Below, in pieces: positions 41,836 through 51,215 of a DNA stretch of 53,174 nt. The stretch's first letter is position 1. The number at the start of each line of letters is the position of its first letter. Source of the stretch: Myxococcus sp. CA023. GTDB lineage: Bacteria > Myxococcota > Myxococcia > Myxococcales > Myxococcaceae. Below the pieces are notes generated by a model that made no database searches, was not told the DNA's origin, and worked only from the letters and a program-made list of their open reading frames with translations. A program made the position numbers and the translations under genes. The stretch spans positions 1-53,174 of the forward strand of contig NZ_JAAEAH010000067.1 of NCBI RefSeq assembly GCF_010998615.1, in the 5' to 3' direction.

Positions 41836-44550
41836 ATGGGCTGGCCACGGCCCGTCCGCCGCTTGCAAGGCATTGGCCTTGCAGCATCCGCATTGCTCGC
41901 GCTGTCGCCGGTAGCACAATCCCAGGCGTCCCCGCTCACGGACGAGACGCCCCCTGCCGCTGCCTCCGGCGAAGTGCCGGCCACGAGCGCCCCACCCGTT
42001 CCGCCCAGGCTGATGGAGAACTCTCCGGCGAAACTGCCCGAAGGCTTCCCGCTCACCCACCCCGTGGACGTAGAGCTGGAGCTCACGCTCGACGAAGCGG
42101 GCGAGGTCACGGACGTGCGCGTCGCGCGAGACGGCGCACCGCCCGAGCTCGTCCGCGCCGCGCGGCATGCGGCCACGGGCCTGCGCTTTCACCCGGCCAT
42201 GTCCGGGGACACCCCGGTCGCGGTGCGCCTGCCCTTCACCTACCACTTCGAGCCCGCCATCCGCGCCGCCGTGCTCACCGGCCGCATCCGGGCGAAGGGC
42301 TCACGCAAGCCGCTCGCCGGAGCCGTCGTGCGCAGTGGTGGACACGTCACGGAGGCCGACCCGCAGGGCCACTTCGAGCTGTCCCTCCCTCCCGGCGAGC
42401 ACACGCTGCACATCACCTCGCCCGGACACCGGCTGCTCTATTTGAAGGAGACCCTGGAAGCCGACCAGCGCCTGGAGGTCGTCTACGCCCTGGAGCCGCT
42501 CGCGCTGAATCCCTACGAGACGGTGGTGCGTGGCGACCGGCCCCGCACCGAGGTCTCCCGCATCACCCTGCATGACCAGGAGCTGCGCGAGGTCCCCGGC
42601 ACCATGGGCGACCCCTTCCGCGTGGTGATGTTGATGCCCGGCGTGACGACGCTGGCCTCCGGCCTCTCCTACCCCGTGGTGCGCGGCGTGCAGCCCTCCG
42701 CCAGCGCCTTCTACGTGGACGGCGTGCGCGTGCCCTTCCTCTACCACCTCATGGTGGGCGGGGCGGTGGTGCACCCGGACCTCATCGAGACGCTCGACTT
42801 CCAGGTCGGCGTGCCCTCCGCGCGCTACGGCAGCCTGTTGGGCGGGGCGGTGGACGCGCACATCAGCCGGCCTCGCGAGGACGGCATCCACGGCAGCGCC
42901 TACCTGGATCTCATCCACAGCGGCGTCTTCCTCGAGGTGCCGCTCAAGGACACGGGAACGGTGGTCGCCGCCGCCGCGCGCATCAGCTACACGGGCCTCA
43001 TCGTCACGCGCGTGGCCAACGCGCTCACCGCGCCGTCCTCGTACACGTCATCCGACGGCGGGCAATACACCAGCGGCGGCGACCCGAAGATGTACGCGGA
43101 CTACTGGGACTACCAGGCCCGCGTGGACCAGCGCGTGGGGCAGGGCCAGCTCCGGATGCTCGCGATGGGAAGCTCGGACGCGGTGGGCCTGTCGGCGCGC
43201 GCGCCCAATCAGGACTCTGGCGGCGTGGGCCTACTGTTCCACCGGTTGGACGTGCGCGGCCGTCACCCCTTCGCGGGCGGCGAGGCCGAGCTGGGCCTGA
43301 CGTTCGGCTACGACAAGCTGGGCATCGACTTCGCCGACGACGGCAAGTACGACGGCGAATACATCCTGCGGCAGGGCAACGTGGCGCTGCGCGCGGGCTT
43401 CACGCGCGAGCTGTCGGACGCCGTGCGCCTGGAGGTCTTCGGGCAGCTCGAACGGCGCAGCGCGGACGTGGTGGCCGTCGGCATCTTCCGGCCCGTCGGC
43501 CCCGTGGAGGGCCCGGACGCATATGACCGGCCCGACATCCTCGCCACCTTCGCGGGCGTGGGCGCGCAGCTCACGCTGAAACCGTCCGCGCGCTGGACGC
43601 TGGTGCCCGGCGTGCGGGTGGACAGCTACCACGGCTTCGGAAGCCCCACGATGCTCGCGGTGGAGCCCCGGCTCGCGGTGCGCCATGCGCTCACGGACAC
43701 CATCACCGTCAAGACGGGCGCGGGCCTCTACCACCAGCCCGCCACCGTGCTGCTGCCAGTCCCCGCCGGAGAGATGCTCGCGCTGGACCGAGGGCTGCAA
43801 CGCGCGATGCAGTTCTCCGCGGGCGCGGAGTGGCGCCCGAGCCCGGAGCTGGAAATCCTCGCGGAGGCCTACTTCAACCCGCTGCTGCGCACGCTCGAAT
43901 TCAACTTCGAGGACGTCCTGAGCAACCTGCGTCGCCGGGGCCTGGAGGCGGACGACATCCAGGGCCGCGGCCGCACCTACGGCGTGGAGCTGATGGTGCG
44001 CCGGCCCCTGGGACGCAACTGGTTCGGCTGGGCAACCTACGGCTTCAACCAGAGCCAGCGCTTCGAACGCTACGCGCGCGTGGGCCCCAACGGCGAGGAA
44101 GTGGGCCAGGCCGAAGGCTTCCTGCCCTACGCCTTCGAGCAGGCCCACACGCTCAAGGCCGCGCTCAGCTATCGCTTCCCCTTCGTCACCGTGGGCGCGG
44201 TGGCGCACTTCAACACCGGCCGTCCGGAGAGCGGCCAGTTCGGCTACCGCACCATGCAGCCGGGGACCACGGAGGACGGCACGCCGGAGTGGCGGCCCGT
44301 GAGCCGCGACGCCGTGGGGCGCCTGCCGCCCTTCTTCCGGCTGGACGTGCGCGCCTCCCACAGCTGGGCCTTCAACAACTTCGTGCTCGACGTCTACCTG
44401 GACGTCTTCAACGTCACCGCGCGCAGTGAGGTCATCAGCCGCCAATACGGCTTCGAGGAGTCCTCCACGGGGGCCATCGACAAGCTGCGCGTCAGCACCA
44501 TCGGCGCGCCCGTCATCCTGCCCACCCTGGGCGCGAAGGGGACCTTCTGA
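41836..44550 (+). CDS. TonB-dependent receptor with N-terminal TonB_C-like and carboxypeptidase-regulatory-like domains
   Basis: About 904 residues. Signal peptide from M-G-W-P-R-P-V-R-R-L-Q-G-I-G; then a TonB C-terminal-like domain (V-E-L-E-L-T-L-D-E-A-G-E-V-T-D-V-R-V, A-A-R-H-A-A-T-G-L-R-F-H-P-A), a carboxypeptidase-regulatory-like domain (L-T-G-R-I-R-A-K-G-S-R-K-P-L-A-G-A-V-V), the plug (V-P-G-T-M-G-D-P-F-R-V-V, Y-P-V-V-R-G-V-Q-P-S) and a long outer-membrane beta-barrel ending in F. The receptor probably imports a scarce nutrient across the outer membrane. Start: 41836 is preferred from codon bias and signal peptide; ATG 41761 has a better ribosome binding site (GGGAG) but low third-position G+C between. 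The gap 41551-41760 shows no gene. Confidence 0.85.
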   Translation: MGWPRPVRRLQGIGLAASALLALSPVAQSQASPLTDETPPAAASGEVPATSAPPVPPRLMENSPAKLPEGFPLTHPVDVELELTLDEAGEVTDVRVARDGAPPELVRAARHAATGLRFHPAMSGDTPVAVRLPFTYHFEPAIRAAVLTGRIRAKGSRKPLAGAVVRSGGHVTEADPQGHFELSLPPGEHTLHITSPGHRLLYLKETLEADQRLEVVYALEPLALNPYETVVRGDRPRTEVSRITLHDQELREVPGTMGDPFRVVMLMPGVTTLASGLSYPVVRGVQPSASAFYVDGVRVPFLYHLMVGGAVVHPDLIETLDFQVGVPSARYGSLLGGAVDAHISRPREDGIHGSAYLDLIHSGVFLEVPLKDTGTVVAAAARISYTGLIVTRVANALTAPSSYTSSDGGQYTSGGDPKMYADYWDYQARVDQRVGQGQLRMLAMGSSDAVGLSARAPNQDSGGVGLLFHRLDVRGRHPFAGGEAELGLTFGYDKLGIDFADDGKYDGEYILRQGNVALRAGFTRELSDAVRLEVFGQLERRSADVVAVGIFRPVGPVEGPDAYDRPDILATFAGVGAQLTLKPSARWTLVPGVRVDSYHGFGSPTMLAVEPRLAVRHALTDTITVKTGAGLYHQPATVLLPVPAGEMLALDRGLQRAMQFSAGAEWRPSPELEILAEAYFNPLLRTLEFNFEDVLSNLRRRGLEADDIQGRGRTYGVELMVRRPLGRNWFGWATYGFNQSQRFERYARVGPNGEEVGQAEGFLPYAFEQAHTLKAALSYRFPFVTVGAVAHFNTGRPESGQFGYRTMQPGTTEDGTPEWRPVSRDAVGRLPPFFRLDVRASHSWAFNNFVLDVYLDVFNVTARSEVISRQYGFEESSTGAIDKLRVSTIGAPVILPTLGAKGTF

Positions 44551-44552
44551 CC

Positions 44553-45746
44553 ATGCTTCGCCTCGCGCCCCTGCTCCCCCTGTGCCTGTCGCTCCTGGCG
44601 TGCGCGATGGAGCCGGATGACCCCGTGTTCCTCTCCGGCACCGCGCTGGAAGCGGATGGCTCGCCCTGGCGAGGAGGGCCGCTCCTCCTCACCCGCCCGC
44701 GGCCCGTTCCCGTCCCGACGAACACACCGCCCCGCGTGCGCTTCGAACCCTGGGCCGAGGTGACACCCGACGCGGACGGCCTCTTCCTCCACCGCCTCAC
44801 CGCGAGGGAGACCGGCGCGGACGAGATTGTGCGCCCCATCCCCTGGGCTGCCCCCAATGCCTTCCAGCTCCTGCTGCCACCGCGCGCGGACGGTGGCAGG
44901 GACCTGATTGCCATGGAACTCAACCGGGACTCGGACGCGCCGCCCCTGCGCCTCTGGAACAGCAACGTGCGAGCGATCGAGGCCCCGGGCGGCGTCATGC
45001 TGGCGTGGGATGACATGCCGCAGGTGGCAGACATCCCCGAGCCCCACTACTTCGTGGAGGCGCGAGGCCCCACGGGCCGCGCGTGGCTCATCCGGACCGG
45101 CGAGCAGGAAGCGCCCTGGCTGGGCCCGGAAATCCTCGAGGACTTCACGGATGGACACGCCCACGTCCAGGCCTTCTCCTCGGGCGCGCGCGTCTGGGTC
45201 CACACGTCGCTCTACTACTTCGCCGTTCACGACGCGCCGCCCTTCCGGCTGCCCTTCGAAGGACACGCGCCCATTAGCCGTGGCGCGGACTGTCGCGGAG
45301 GCCGGAACGTCGTGAGCCCATGCCCGTTCACGGATGGCCGGCTCGAAGCCGTCAACGTCCCGGGGCCTCCTCAAGCACTGGCCACAGAGCTCACGCTCAT
45401 CCTGCCCCAGCCCATGCGGCCCCGGCAGGTCGTCATCCGGGGCGCACGAGTGGTGGGCCCTCCTGGGCAGGTGCTGCACGTGGAGGGCTCGGTGGACGGG
45501 AATGACTGGCAGCTCCTGAGGACGAGCCCCGTGCTTCCCGACCCGACCTCCGGCCCCTACCTGGACGAGACGAACTCAGACTCGGGCAGCCAGGAGCTCT
45601 ATGTACGACTGGAGCTGCCGGTGGACGTGCCCGAGGTCCGCGAGGTGCGCGTGTGGTTCGGGAAGCCGCTTGCGAACGGTACGCCGCCTCCCTTCAAGCA
45701 GAGCATCAGCACGCTCCGAGAGGTCTCCCTCTTCGGAGCGCTCTGA
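44553..45746 (+). CDS. Lipoprotein of unknown function, paired with the TonB receptor
   Basis: A 397-residue lipoprotein with lipobox L-L-A-C, starting two bases after the receptor stop, so the two are translationally coupled. The C-terminal 130 residues have the pattern of a galactose-binding-like (F5/8-type) beta-sandwich: R-Q-V-V-I-R-G-A-R-V, V-E-G-S-V-D-G-N-D-W, V-R-V-W-F-G. The N-terminal half has no recognised domain. Coupling suggests a surface or periplasmic partner that delivers the receptor's substrate, similar in role to SusD-like proteins but not related to them. Binding of a glycan is a guess. Confidence 0.7.
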   Translation: MLRLAPLLPLCLSLLACAMEPDDPVFLSGTALEADGSPWRGGPLLLTRPRPVPVPTNTPPRVRFEPWAEVTPDADGLFLHRLTARETGADEIVRPIPWAAPNAFQLLLPPRADGGRDLIAMELNRDSDAPPLRLWNSNVRAIEAPGGVMLAWDDMPQVADIPEPHYFVEARGPTGRAWLIRTGEQEAPWLGPEILEDFTDGHAHVQAFSSGARVWVHTSLYYFAVHDAPPFRLPFEGHAPISRGADCRGGRNVVSPCPFTDGRLEAVNVPGPPQALATELTLILPQPMRPRQVVIRGARVVGPPGQVLHVEGSVDGNDWQLLRTSPVLPDPTSGPYLDETNSDSGSQELYVRLELPVDVPEVREVRVWFGKPLANGTPPPFKQSISTLREVSLFGAL

Positions 45747-45755
45747 CGTCGCCGC

Positions 45756-46514
45756 TCAGTTCGGCGGGGCGGGCACGACGAAGCGCCCGTCCGTGCCCAG
45801 GCGCAGCCGCGTGAGGTAGCGCTGCTGGATGTCCAGGTAGAGGTCCTTCCCATTCGGGAAGAGCTTCACCGACGGCACCATCAGGTGGTGCTGCGGAGGC
45901 GTGCCCAGGGCCGCCCACGCGCGCCGGCCATCCGTGCCCACCACCACCCAGCGAGCGTTGTTCGCCAGGGAGTCCTCGGTCGGCGCCAGCTTCATCAGGA
46001 AGATGGCGTGCTTGCCGTCCTGCGCCGCCCACGTGTCCACGAGCGACGCCATCCCTTCCAGACCGCCCAGGGACCAGGAGTTCACGATGCAGTGGCCACC
46101 CTCGAAAGGGCGGGCCAGCGTGACCAGAACCCAGGGACTCGGCTTGCCCTCGTCGGTCGTGTGTCGATGAACCATCAGGTCCAGGGGACCACTGGCGAGC
46201 GAGAACTGCTTGTGGAAGTCCCGTGGAATGGGGTCCTTTTCGGACCGCGGACTCAGCAAGTCCACATTCGCATGCCAGGTGCGCGCCTCGCGCCCCTCGT
46301 AGGCCTTGTCCTCCAGCGCGGGCTCGTCCGCGATGTCATCCGGACACGCCTTTCCCGAAGGCGCCACGATGGCCGCCGCGGAGCGCTCACCGGACAGGTC
46401 CAGTTCAATGGGTCCCGACTGCGAGCCCCGTGCGGACGACGTGCCCGAAGGCGTGGCACACCCCGCCCAGCAGCCCAGCACCAGGCCACCCAATCCCAAC
46501 CACTTCCTGTTCAT
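45756..46514 (-). CDS. Lipoprotein of unknown function
   Basis: A 252-residue lipoprotein: M-N-R-K-W-L-G-L-G-G-L-V-L-G-C-W-A-G-C with two Cys near the cleavage site (the second, A-G-C, fits the lipobox). The mature part is mixed alpha/beta with Y-L-D-I-Q-Q-R-Y-L near the end and no recognised family. It ends nine bases from the convergent lipoprotein gene. The upstream in-frame start at 46571 is not used because it would put the signal peptide inside. Confidence 0.7.
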   Translation of the reverse strand: MNRKWLGLGGLVLGCWAGCATPSGTSSARGSQSGPIELDLSGERSAAAIVAPSGKACPDDIADEPALEDKAYEGREARTWHANVDLLSPRSEKDPIPRDFHKQFSLASGPLDLMVHRHTTDEGKPSPWVLVTLARPFEGGHCIVNSWSLGGLEGMASLVDTWAAQDGKHAIFLMKLAPTEDSLANNARWVVVGTDGRRAWAALGTPPQHHLMVPSVKLFPNGKDLYLDIQQRYLTRLRLGTDGRFVVPAPPN

Positions 46515-46630
46515 GAAAGACAGCCCCCTCGGCGCACGCGGCGCCCCTGACAAGGGCCGTGAGCATGCCACGCCCCCGCGCGGGCTCCAGTGACTCCGCG
46601 CGCGCGGGAACGGGCTGGGGCGATGCAGAC

Positions 46631-47452
46631 TCAGATGAAGTAGTCGGGGAGCAGCTCCGCCCCGGGCACCAACTGATACTTGTCGAAGTCCGTCACGCCC
46701 ACGCTGCGGAGGACCTCCTCGTCGATGCAGAAGTTGCCGGTGAACTCGCGGCTCGGCTTGGTGAGGATGGCGTAGGCCGCGTCCGCCATGATTTCCGGCG
46801 TCCGGCAGCCGCGGATGGTCTCATCCCCGCCCAGCAGGTTCTGCACCGCCGCGGTGGCGATGACGGTGCGCGGCCAGATGGCGTTCACCGCGATGCCGTC
46901 CGAGCGCAGCTCCTCCGCCATGCCCAGCACGCACATGCTCATGCCGAACTTCGCCATGGTGTACGCGACGTGGGGCGCGAACCAGCGCGCCTCCATGTTG
47001 AGCGGCGGCGAGTTGTTGAGGATGTGCGGGTTGCTGGCCTTCTTCAGGTACGGAATACACGCCTGCGAACACGCATACGTGCCACGCGTGTTGATGCCGT
47101 GCATCAGGTCAAAGCGCTTCATCGGCGTCTCGAGCGTGCCCGTGAGGCTGATGGCGCTGGCGTTGTTCACCAGGATGTCGATGCCGCCGAAGGTCTCCAC
47201 CGCCTTGGCCACGGCGGCGGCAATCTGCTGCTCGTCGCGGATGTCCACGACACAGGGCAGCGCCTTGCCACCCGCCTTCTCGATTTCCTCCGCCGCCGTG
47301 TAGATGGTGCCGGGGAGCTTGGGGTGCGGCTCCGTCGTCTTGGCGGCGATGATGATGTTGGCGCCATCCCGGGCAGCGCGGAGGGCAATGGCCTTGCCGA
47401 TGCCACGGCTGGCACCGGAGATGAACAGCGTCTTTCCCTGGAGATTGGACAT
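46631..47452 (-). CDS. Short-chain dehydrogenase (HSDL2-like)
   Basis: A 273-residue classical SDR with the dinucleotide motif S-G-A-S-R-G-I-G, the N-N-A-S motif, S in N-N-S-P-P-L-N and the active-site Y-T-M-A-K. The sequence pattern A-A-K-T-T-E-P-H-P-K-L-P-G-T-I-Y is typical of HSDL2-type dehydrogenases linked to fatty-acid metabolism. ATG 47452 has GGAG upstream. It follows the acyl-CoA dehydrogenase gene by 64 bases and is probably in one operon with it. Confidence 0.9.
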   Translation of the reverse strand: MSNLQGKTLFISGASRGIGKAIALRAARDGANIIIAAKTTEPHPKLPGTIYTAAEEIEKAGGKALPCVVDIRDEQQIAAAVAKAVETFGGIDILVNNASAISLTGTLETPMKRFDLMHGINTRGTYACSQACIPYLKKASNPHILNNSPPLNMEARWFAPHVAYTMAKFGMSMCVLGMAEELRSDGIAVNAIWPRTVIATAAVQNLLGGDETIRGCRTPEIMADAAYAILTKPSREFTGNFCIDEEVLRSVGVTDFDKYQLVPGAELLPDYFI

Positions 47453-47516
47453 GGGGTGTTCTCCTATCACGAACGGGCGGAGGGCTTCCGCGGCGCCACC
47501 TTGGCGAGGGGCTCCA

Positions 47517-49193
47517 TCACTTCGCGCCCTCCGAGAAGGCGCGCTCGATGAGCATCTGCATGGGCGCGTGGGCCGGAAGCGTGCCGAACGTCTGTCCATG
47601 CGCTCCGCCCAGGCGGGACTCGCAGAAGGCATCCGACACGGCGGTGTTGCCCGCGCGAATCAGCAGCGACGCCTGGAGCGCCAGCGCCAGCCCCTCCACG
47701 ATGGTGCGCGAGCGCGCCTCCAGCGAGTCCGTGTTGGCCAGCTCCTTGCCCAGCCGCGCGGTGGCATCGTCGTAGGCGGGGTGCCCGCCCTGCGCGGCCA
47801 GGAGCTCGGCGAAGAGGGCTTCCCGGCTGGCCGGCTCGCGCGACGCCGCGCGCAGCACGTCCAGGCACTGGATGTTGCCGCTGCCCTCCCAGATGGAGTT
47901 GAGCGGGGCCTGCCGGTACAGGCGCGGCAGGTTCGTCTCCTCCACGTAGCCCGCGCCGCCCAGACACTCCTGCGCCTCGTTGACGAAGGATGGCGTGCGC
48001 TTGCACACCCAGTACTTCCCCACCGCCGTGGCGATGCGGCAGAACGCGGCCTCCTTCTCATCCCGAGGCGTGGCGTCCACCGCGCGGGAGACGCGCCCGG
48101 TGAGCGCGACATGGGCCTCCAACTCCAGCGCCAGGTCCGCCAGCACGTTGCGCATCAGCGGCTGGTCGATGAGCCGCTTGCCGAACGCCACGCGGTGGCG
48201 CGTGTGGTGGATGGCCTGCACCAGCGCCTGACGCATCTGCCCGCTGGAGCCAATCATGCAGTCCTGCCGCGTCAGCGCGACCATCTCCAGGATGGTGGGG
48301 ACACCTCGGCCCTCCGCGCCCACCATCACCGCGTAGGCACCGTGCAGCTCCACCTCCGAGCTGGCGTTGCTCCAGTCGCCCAGCTTGTCCTTCAGCCGCT
48401 GGACGCGGATGGCATTGAGCGCGCCGTCCGGCGTGAAGCGCGGCATCAGGAAGCACGACAGGCCACCCTCCGCGTGCGCCAGCACCAGGAAGGCGTCGCT
48501 CATGGGCGCGGAGAAGAACCACTTGTGGCCCACCAGCGCGTAGGGCTGACCGGGCCCGCGGCCTTCACCCAAGCGGTGCGCCTTGGTGCTGTTGGTGCGC
48601 ACGTCGGAGCCACCCTGCTTCTCCGTCATGCCCATGCCAATGGTGGCGCCTGACTTCTGCGCGGCGGGGATGAAGCGGCTGTCGTAGGACGCCGAGCTCA
48701 CGCGCGGCAGCCACTCCATCGCCACCTCCGGCTGGTGGCGTAGCGCGGGCACCGACGCATACGTCATCGTGAGCGGACAGCTCGTCCCCTGGTCCGCCTG
48801 GTTGTGCAGATAGAAGAGGGCCATGCGCGCCACGTGGGCGCCGGGCTTGTCCTCGTTGCGCCAGGCGAAACCCGACACGCCGTGGGCCATGCCCAGCTCC
48901 ATCAGCCGGTGGTACGCGGGATGGAACTCCACCTCGTCGCGGCGGTTGCCATAGCGGTCGAAGGGCCGGAACTTGGGCTTGTTCTCGTTGGCGAGGAACG
49001 CCAGCTGCTGCATCTCCCCACCCACCACGGGGCCATACTTCGCCAGGTCGGCCTCCGCCCAGCCGCCGCCCTCGCGGGCAACCACCTCGCGGAGCACGGT
49101 GTCCGTCGTCCACGCGTCGTACACGAGCGGCGGAGGCTGGTTCGTGACTTCGTGCGTGAGGAAACCGGCGGCAATGGCGTTGCGTTCAGTCAT
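47517..49193 (-). CDS. AidB-type acyl-CoA dehydrogenase
   Basis: A 558-residue flavoprotein with FAD-binding acyl-CoA dehydrogenase core: G-M-G-M-T-E-K-Q-G-G-S-D-V-R-T-N, W-F-F-S-A-P-M-S-D-A, R-V-A-F-G-K-R-L-I-D-Q-P-L and a C-terminal L-N-S-I-W-E-G-S-G-N-I-Q with the catalytic-type Glu. The insertion and G-A-H-G-Q-T-F-G tail are AidB-like. E. coli AidB also binds DNA after alkylation, but most relatives oxidise acyl-CoA. Start ATG 49193 follows GGAGGACC. A LysR regulator gene is 95 bases upstream. Confidence 0.88.
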   Translation of the reverse strand: MTERNAIAAGFLTHEVTNQPPPLVYDAWTTDTVLREVVAREGGGWAEADLAKYGPVVGGEMQQLAFLANENKPKFRPFDRYGNRRDEVEFHPAYHRLMELGMAHGVSGFAWRNEDKPGAHVARMALFYLHNQADQGTSCPLTMTYASVPALRHQPEVAMEWLPRVSSASYDSRFIPAAQKSGATIGMGMTEKQGGSDVRTNSTKAHRLGEGRGPGQPYALVGHKWFFSAPMSDAFLVLAHAEGGLSCFLMPRFTPDGALNAIRVQRLKDKLGDWSNASSEVELHGAYAVMVGAEGRGVPTILEMVALTRQDCMIGSSGQMRQALVQAIHHTRHRVAFGKRLIDQPLMRNVLADLALELEAHVALTGRVSRAVDATPRDEKEAAFCRIATAVGKYWVCKRTPSFVNEAQECLGGAGYVEETNLPRLYRQAPLNSIWEGSGNIQCLDVLRAASREPASREALFAELLAAQGGHPAYDDATARLGKELANTDSLEARSRTIVEGLALALQASLLIRAGNTAVSDAFCESRLGGAHGQTFGTLPAHAPMQMLIERAFSEGAK

Positions 49194-49288
49194 GGTGAAG
49201 GTCCTCCTGGGGACGATGCCCGGTGCCCCCTGGATTACCGTGAACACGCGCGGCAGGCCATCGCAACCCGAGGGGCGAATGCGGCGTG

Positions 49289-50173
49289 TCACCGCTTCTT
49301 CGCCTGCTCCAGCTCCTCGACCAGCAGCTCCGAAACCTTCCGCACACGCGGTATGTCGAGCGCGGACTTCGCGCAGACCAGGTGGAGCTCGCTGGTGGCA
49401 TAGGGCCCCAGGTCCAGCTCGAGCGGCACGAGGCTCCGCTCCCGCACGAAGCGGTGCCGCAGGTCGCCCAGCACCATGGCCCCGACGCCCGCCTCGGCCG
49501 CAGCCAGCATCACCAGGTAGTTGTCGGCGGTGAACACGGGCGAGAAGCCGGGGATGATGGACTCGAGTTGGGGATTGGGCGGGGTCGCATCGAACGGCGG
49601 CGCCCAGGCCACCCACGGAATCTGCTGGAGCGTGGGCCGCTTGGGCAGCTTCGCCTTGAGCGACTTCGCCACGAAGACTGCGTTGCGAATCTGCACCCCA
49701 TACACGCGCTTCAAGTCCGCATTCGGCGGGCACCGGGCCCGCAGCGCGAGGTCCGCCTCGCCGCGCCCCAGGTCCAGGTACTGAATCCCGGAGAGCACCT
49801 CCAACCGCAGCCCCGGGTGCTTCTTCGCCACCGCCCCCGAGAAGGGCGCGAGGAAGTCGAAGCACATGTACGGCGCCGCCGTCACCCGCACCAGCCCCCG
49901 AGGCGACGTGTCCGACGACTCCGCCGCGCGGTGCAGCTCTCCGGCCCACTCCGCCATCTTCTTGGCCGGAGGCACCAGCCGCTCCCCCGCGGCCGTCAGC
50001 ACCGCCCCGTCCACGCCTCGGCGGAACAAGGAGGCGCCCACCGCGTACTCCAGCGCCGCCAACCGCCGGCTCACTGTGGGCTGACCGATGCGGAGCCGCC
50101 GCGCCGCACCACTGAAGCTGCCCGTCTCCGCGATCGCGAGGAACAGCCGTGCGTCATCCCAGGAGATATCCAT
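49289..50173 (-). CDS. LysR-family transcriptional regulator
   Basis: A 294-residue regulator with an N-terminal winged helix (D-A-R-L-F-L-A-I-A-E-T-G-S-F-S-G-A-A-R-R-L, Q-P-T-V-S-R-R-L) and a periplasmic-binding-fold co-inducer domain. It is transcribed away from the metallo-beta-lactamase-fold gene and toward the acyl-CoA dehydrogenase operon. A palindrome overlaps its ribosome binding site, suggesting autorepression. Target genes may be the divergent neighbour or the downstream operon. Confidence 0.9.
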   Translation of the reverse strand: MDISWDDARLFLAIAETGSFSGAARRLRIGQPTVSRRLAALEYAVGASLFRRGVDGAVLTAAGERLVPPAKKMAEWAGELHRAAESSDTSPRGLVRVTAAPYMCFDFLAPFSGAVAKKHPGLRLEVLSGIQYLDLGRGEADLALRARCPPNADLKRVYGVQIRNAVFVAKSLKAKLPKRPTLQQIPWVAWAPPFDATPPNPQLESIIPGFSPVFTADNYLVMLAAAEAGVGAMVLGDLRHRFVRERSLVPLELDLGPYATSELHLVCAKSALDIPRVRKVSELLVEELEQAKKR

Positions 50174-50177
50174 GAAT

Positions 50178-50191
50178 GCATGACCTCATGC
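50178..50191. promoter_or_regulatory. Palindrome at the LysR gene start (probable LysR operator)
   Basis: GCATGA-CC-TCATGC is a perfect inverted repeat of six-base arms within an A/T-flanked stretch, covering the GAGG ribosome-binding region of the LysR gene and lying 70 bases upstream of the divergent hydrolase gene. That is where LysR proteins usually bind to repress themselves and control the divergent gene. Confidence 0.45.
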
Positions 50192-50261
50192 CTGAATCGC
50201 CATTTTCCATCCATTCTCGCATCGCTACCTTGCGCCTGTCTCGACGTGCAGGAGCCCCACC

Positions 50262-51203
50262 ATGCGGAACCGTTCCCTCGCCCTCTCGTTCGCCACCGTG
50301 CTCGCCACCGCCGCCCTCACGGGCTGCGCCGTCACCTCACACGGCGTGCAACCCTCCGCGCTCGGCAAGGCGCGCGCCTCATCGGAGCTGTTGCCGATGC
50401 TCGCGCAGCCCGGGCCCGTGGAGCTGGAGACGGTCGTCTCCTGCGACTGGGCCGTGGAGCGCGGCGGCCTCATCAACCTGGACCACCCCACCGCGAAGCG
50501 CGCGGGCCTGGAGGACGGGGATGAGCCGGTCCAGCTCTTCTTCCACGCCCTCCGCCACCCGGAGAAAGGGCTCTTCATCATCGACACAGGCGTGGAGACG
50601 GCGCTGCGGGACGCGCCGGAGAAGGCCGCCATGCGCGGGCTCGTCGCCAGCGCCATGAACATGGAGAAGATGACGGTGCACGCACCGCTGGGGGAGTGGC
50701 TGGCGAAGCAGCAACAGCCGCTGGCGGGCGTGTTCCTCACGCACCTGCATCCGGACCACATCACCGGCATGGCGGACGTGCCCGCCGGGACACCCGTCTA
50801 CACCGGACCGGGTGAGGCCTCCGACCGCGCCTTCGTGAACCTCTTCGTCCAGGGCAACAGCGACCGGGCCCTGGCAGGCAAGCCGCCGCTGTCGGAGTGG
50901 ACCTACGCGCAGGAGGACGCCGGCCTGTTCGACGGCGCGGTGGACATCTTCGGGGACGGCTCCGTGTGGGCGCTCTGGCTGCCCGGCCACACGCCCGGCA
51001 CCACCGCGTACCTGGTGCGCTCCACGAAGGGCCCGGTGCTGCTCGCGGGGGACATCAGCCACACCCGCTGGGGCTGGGAGCACGACGTGGAGCCCGGCTC
51101 GTTCAACAACGACGCGGACCGGGCCACGGTGAGCTTCAAGAAGCTGCGCGCGTTCGCCCATGCGCACCCCGAGGTCGAGGTGCGCATGGGCCACCAACAC
51201 TGA
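50262..51203 (+). CDS. Metallo-beta-lactamase-fold hydrolase, lipoprotein
   Basis: A 313-residue protein with a lipoprotein signal (A-A-L-T-G-C) and the metal site H161-L-H163-P-D165-H166, plus a later L-P-G-H-T-P-G-T and G-D-I motif that supply the remaining ligands. The fold covers lactonases, glyoxalase II-like enzymes and others; the H-x-H-x-D-H order and D-I-S fit an AHL-lactonase-like enzyme, but the substrate is not assigned. It is located outside the cytoplasm. ATG 50262 follows AGGAG. Confidence 0.85.
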   Translation: MRNRSLALSFATVLATAALTGCAVTSHGVQPSALGKARASSELLPMLAQPGPVELETVVSCDWAVERGGLINLDHPTAKRAGLEDGDEPVQLFFHALRHPEKGLFIIDTGVETALRDAPEKAAMRGLVASAMNMEKMTVHAPLGEWLAKQQQPLAGVFLTHLHPDHITGMADVPAGTPVYTGPGEASDRAFVNLFVQGNSDRALAGKPPLSEWTYAQEDAGLFDGAVDIFGDGSVWALWLPGHTPGTTAYLVRSTKGPVLLAGDISHTRWGWEHDVEPGSFNNDADRATVSFKKLRAFAHAHPEVEVRMGHQH

Positions 51204-51215
51204 CGCGCGGAGGCC

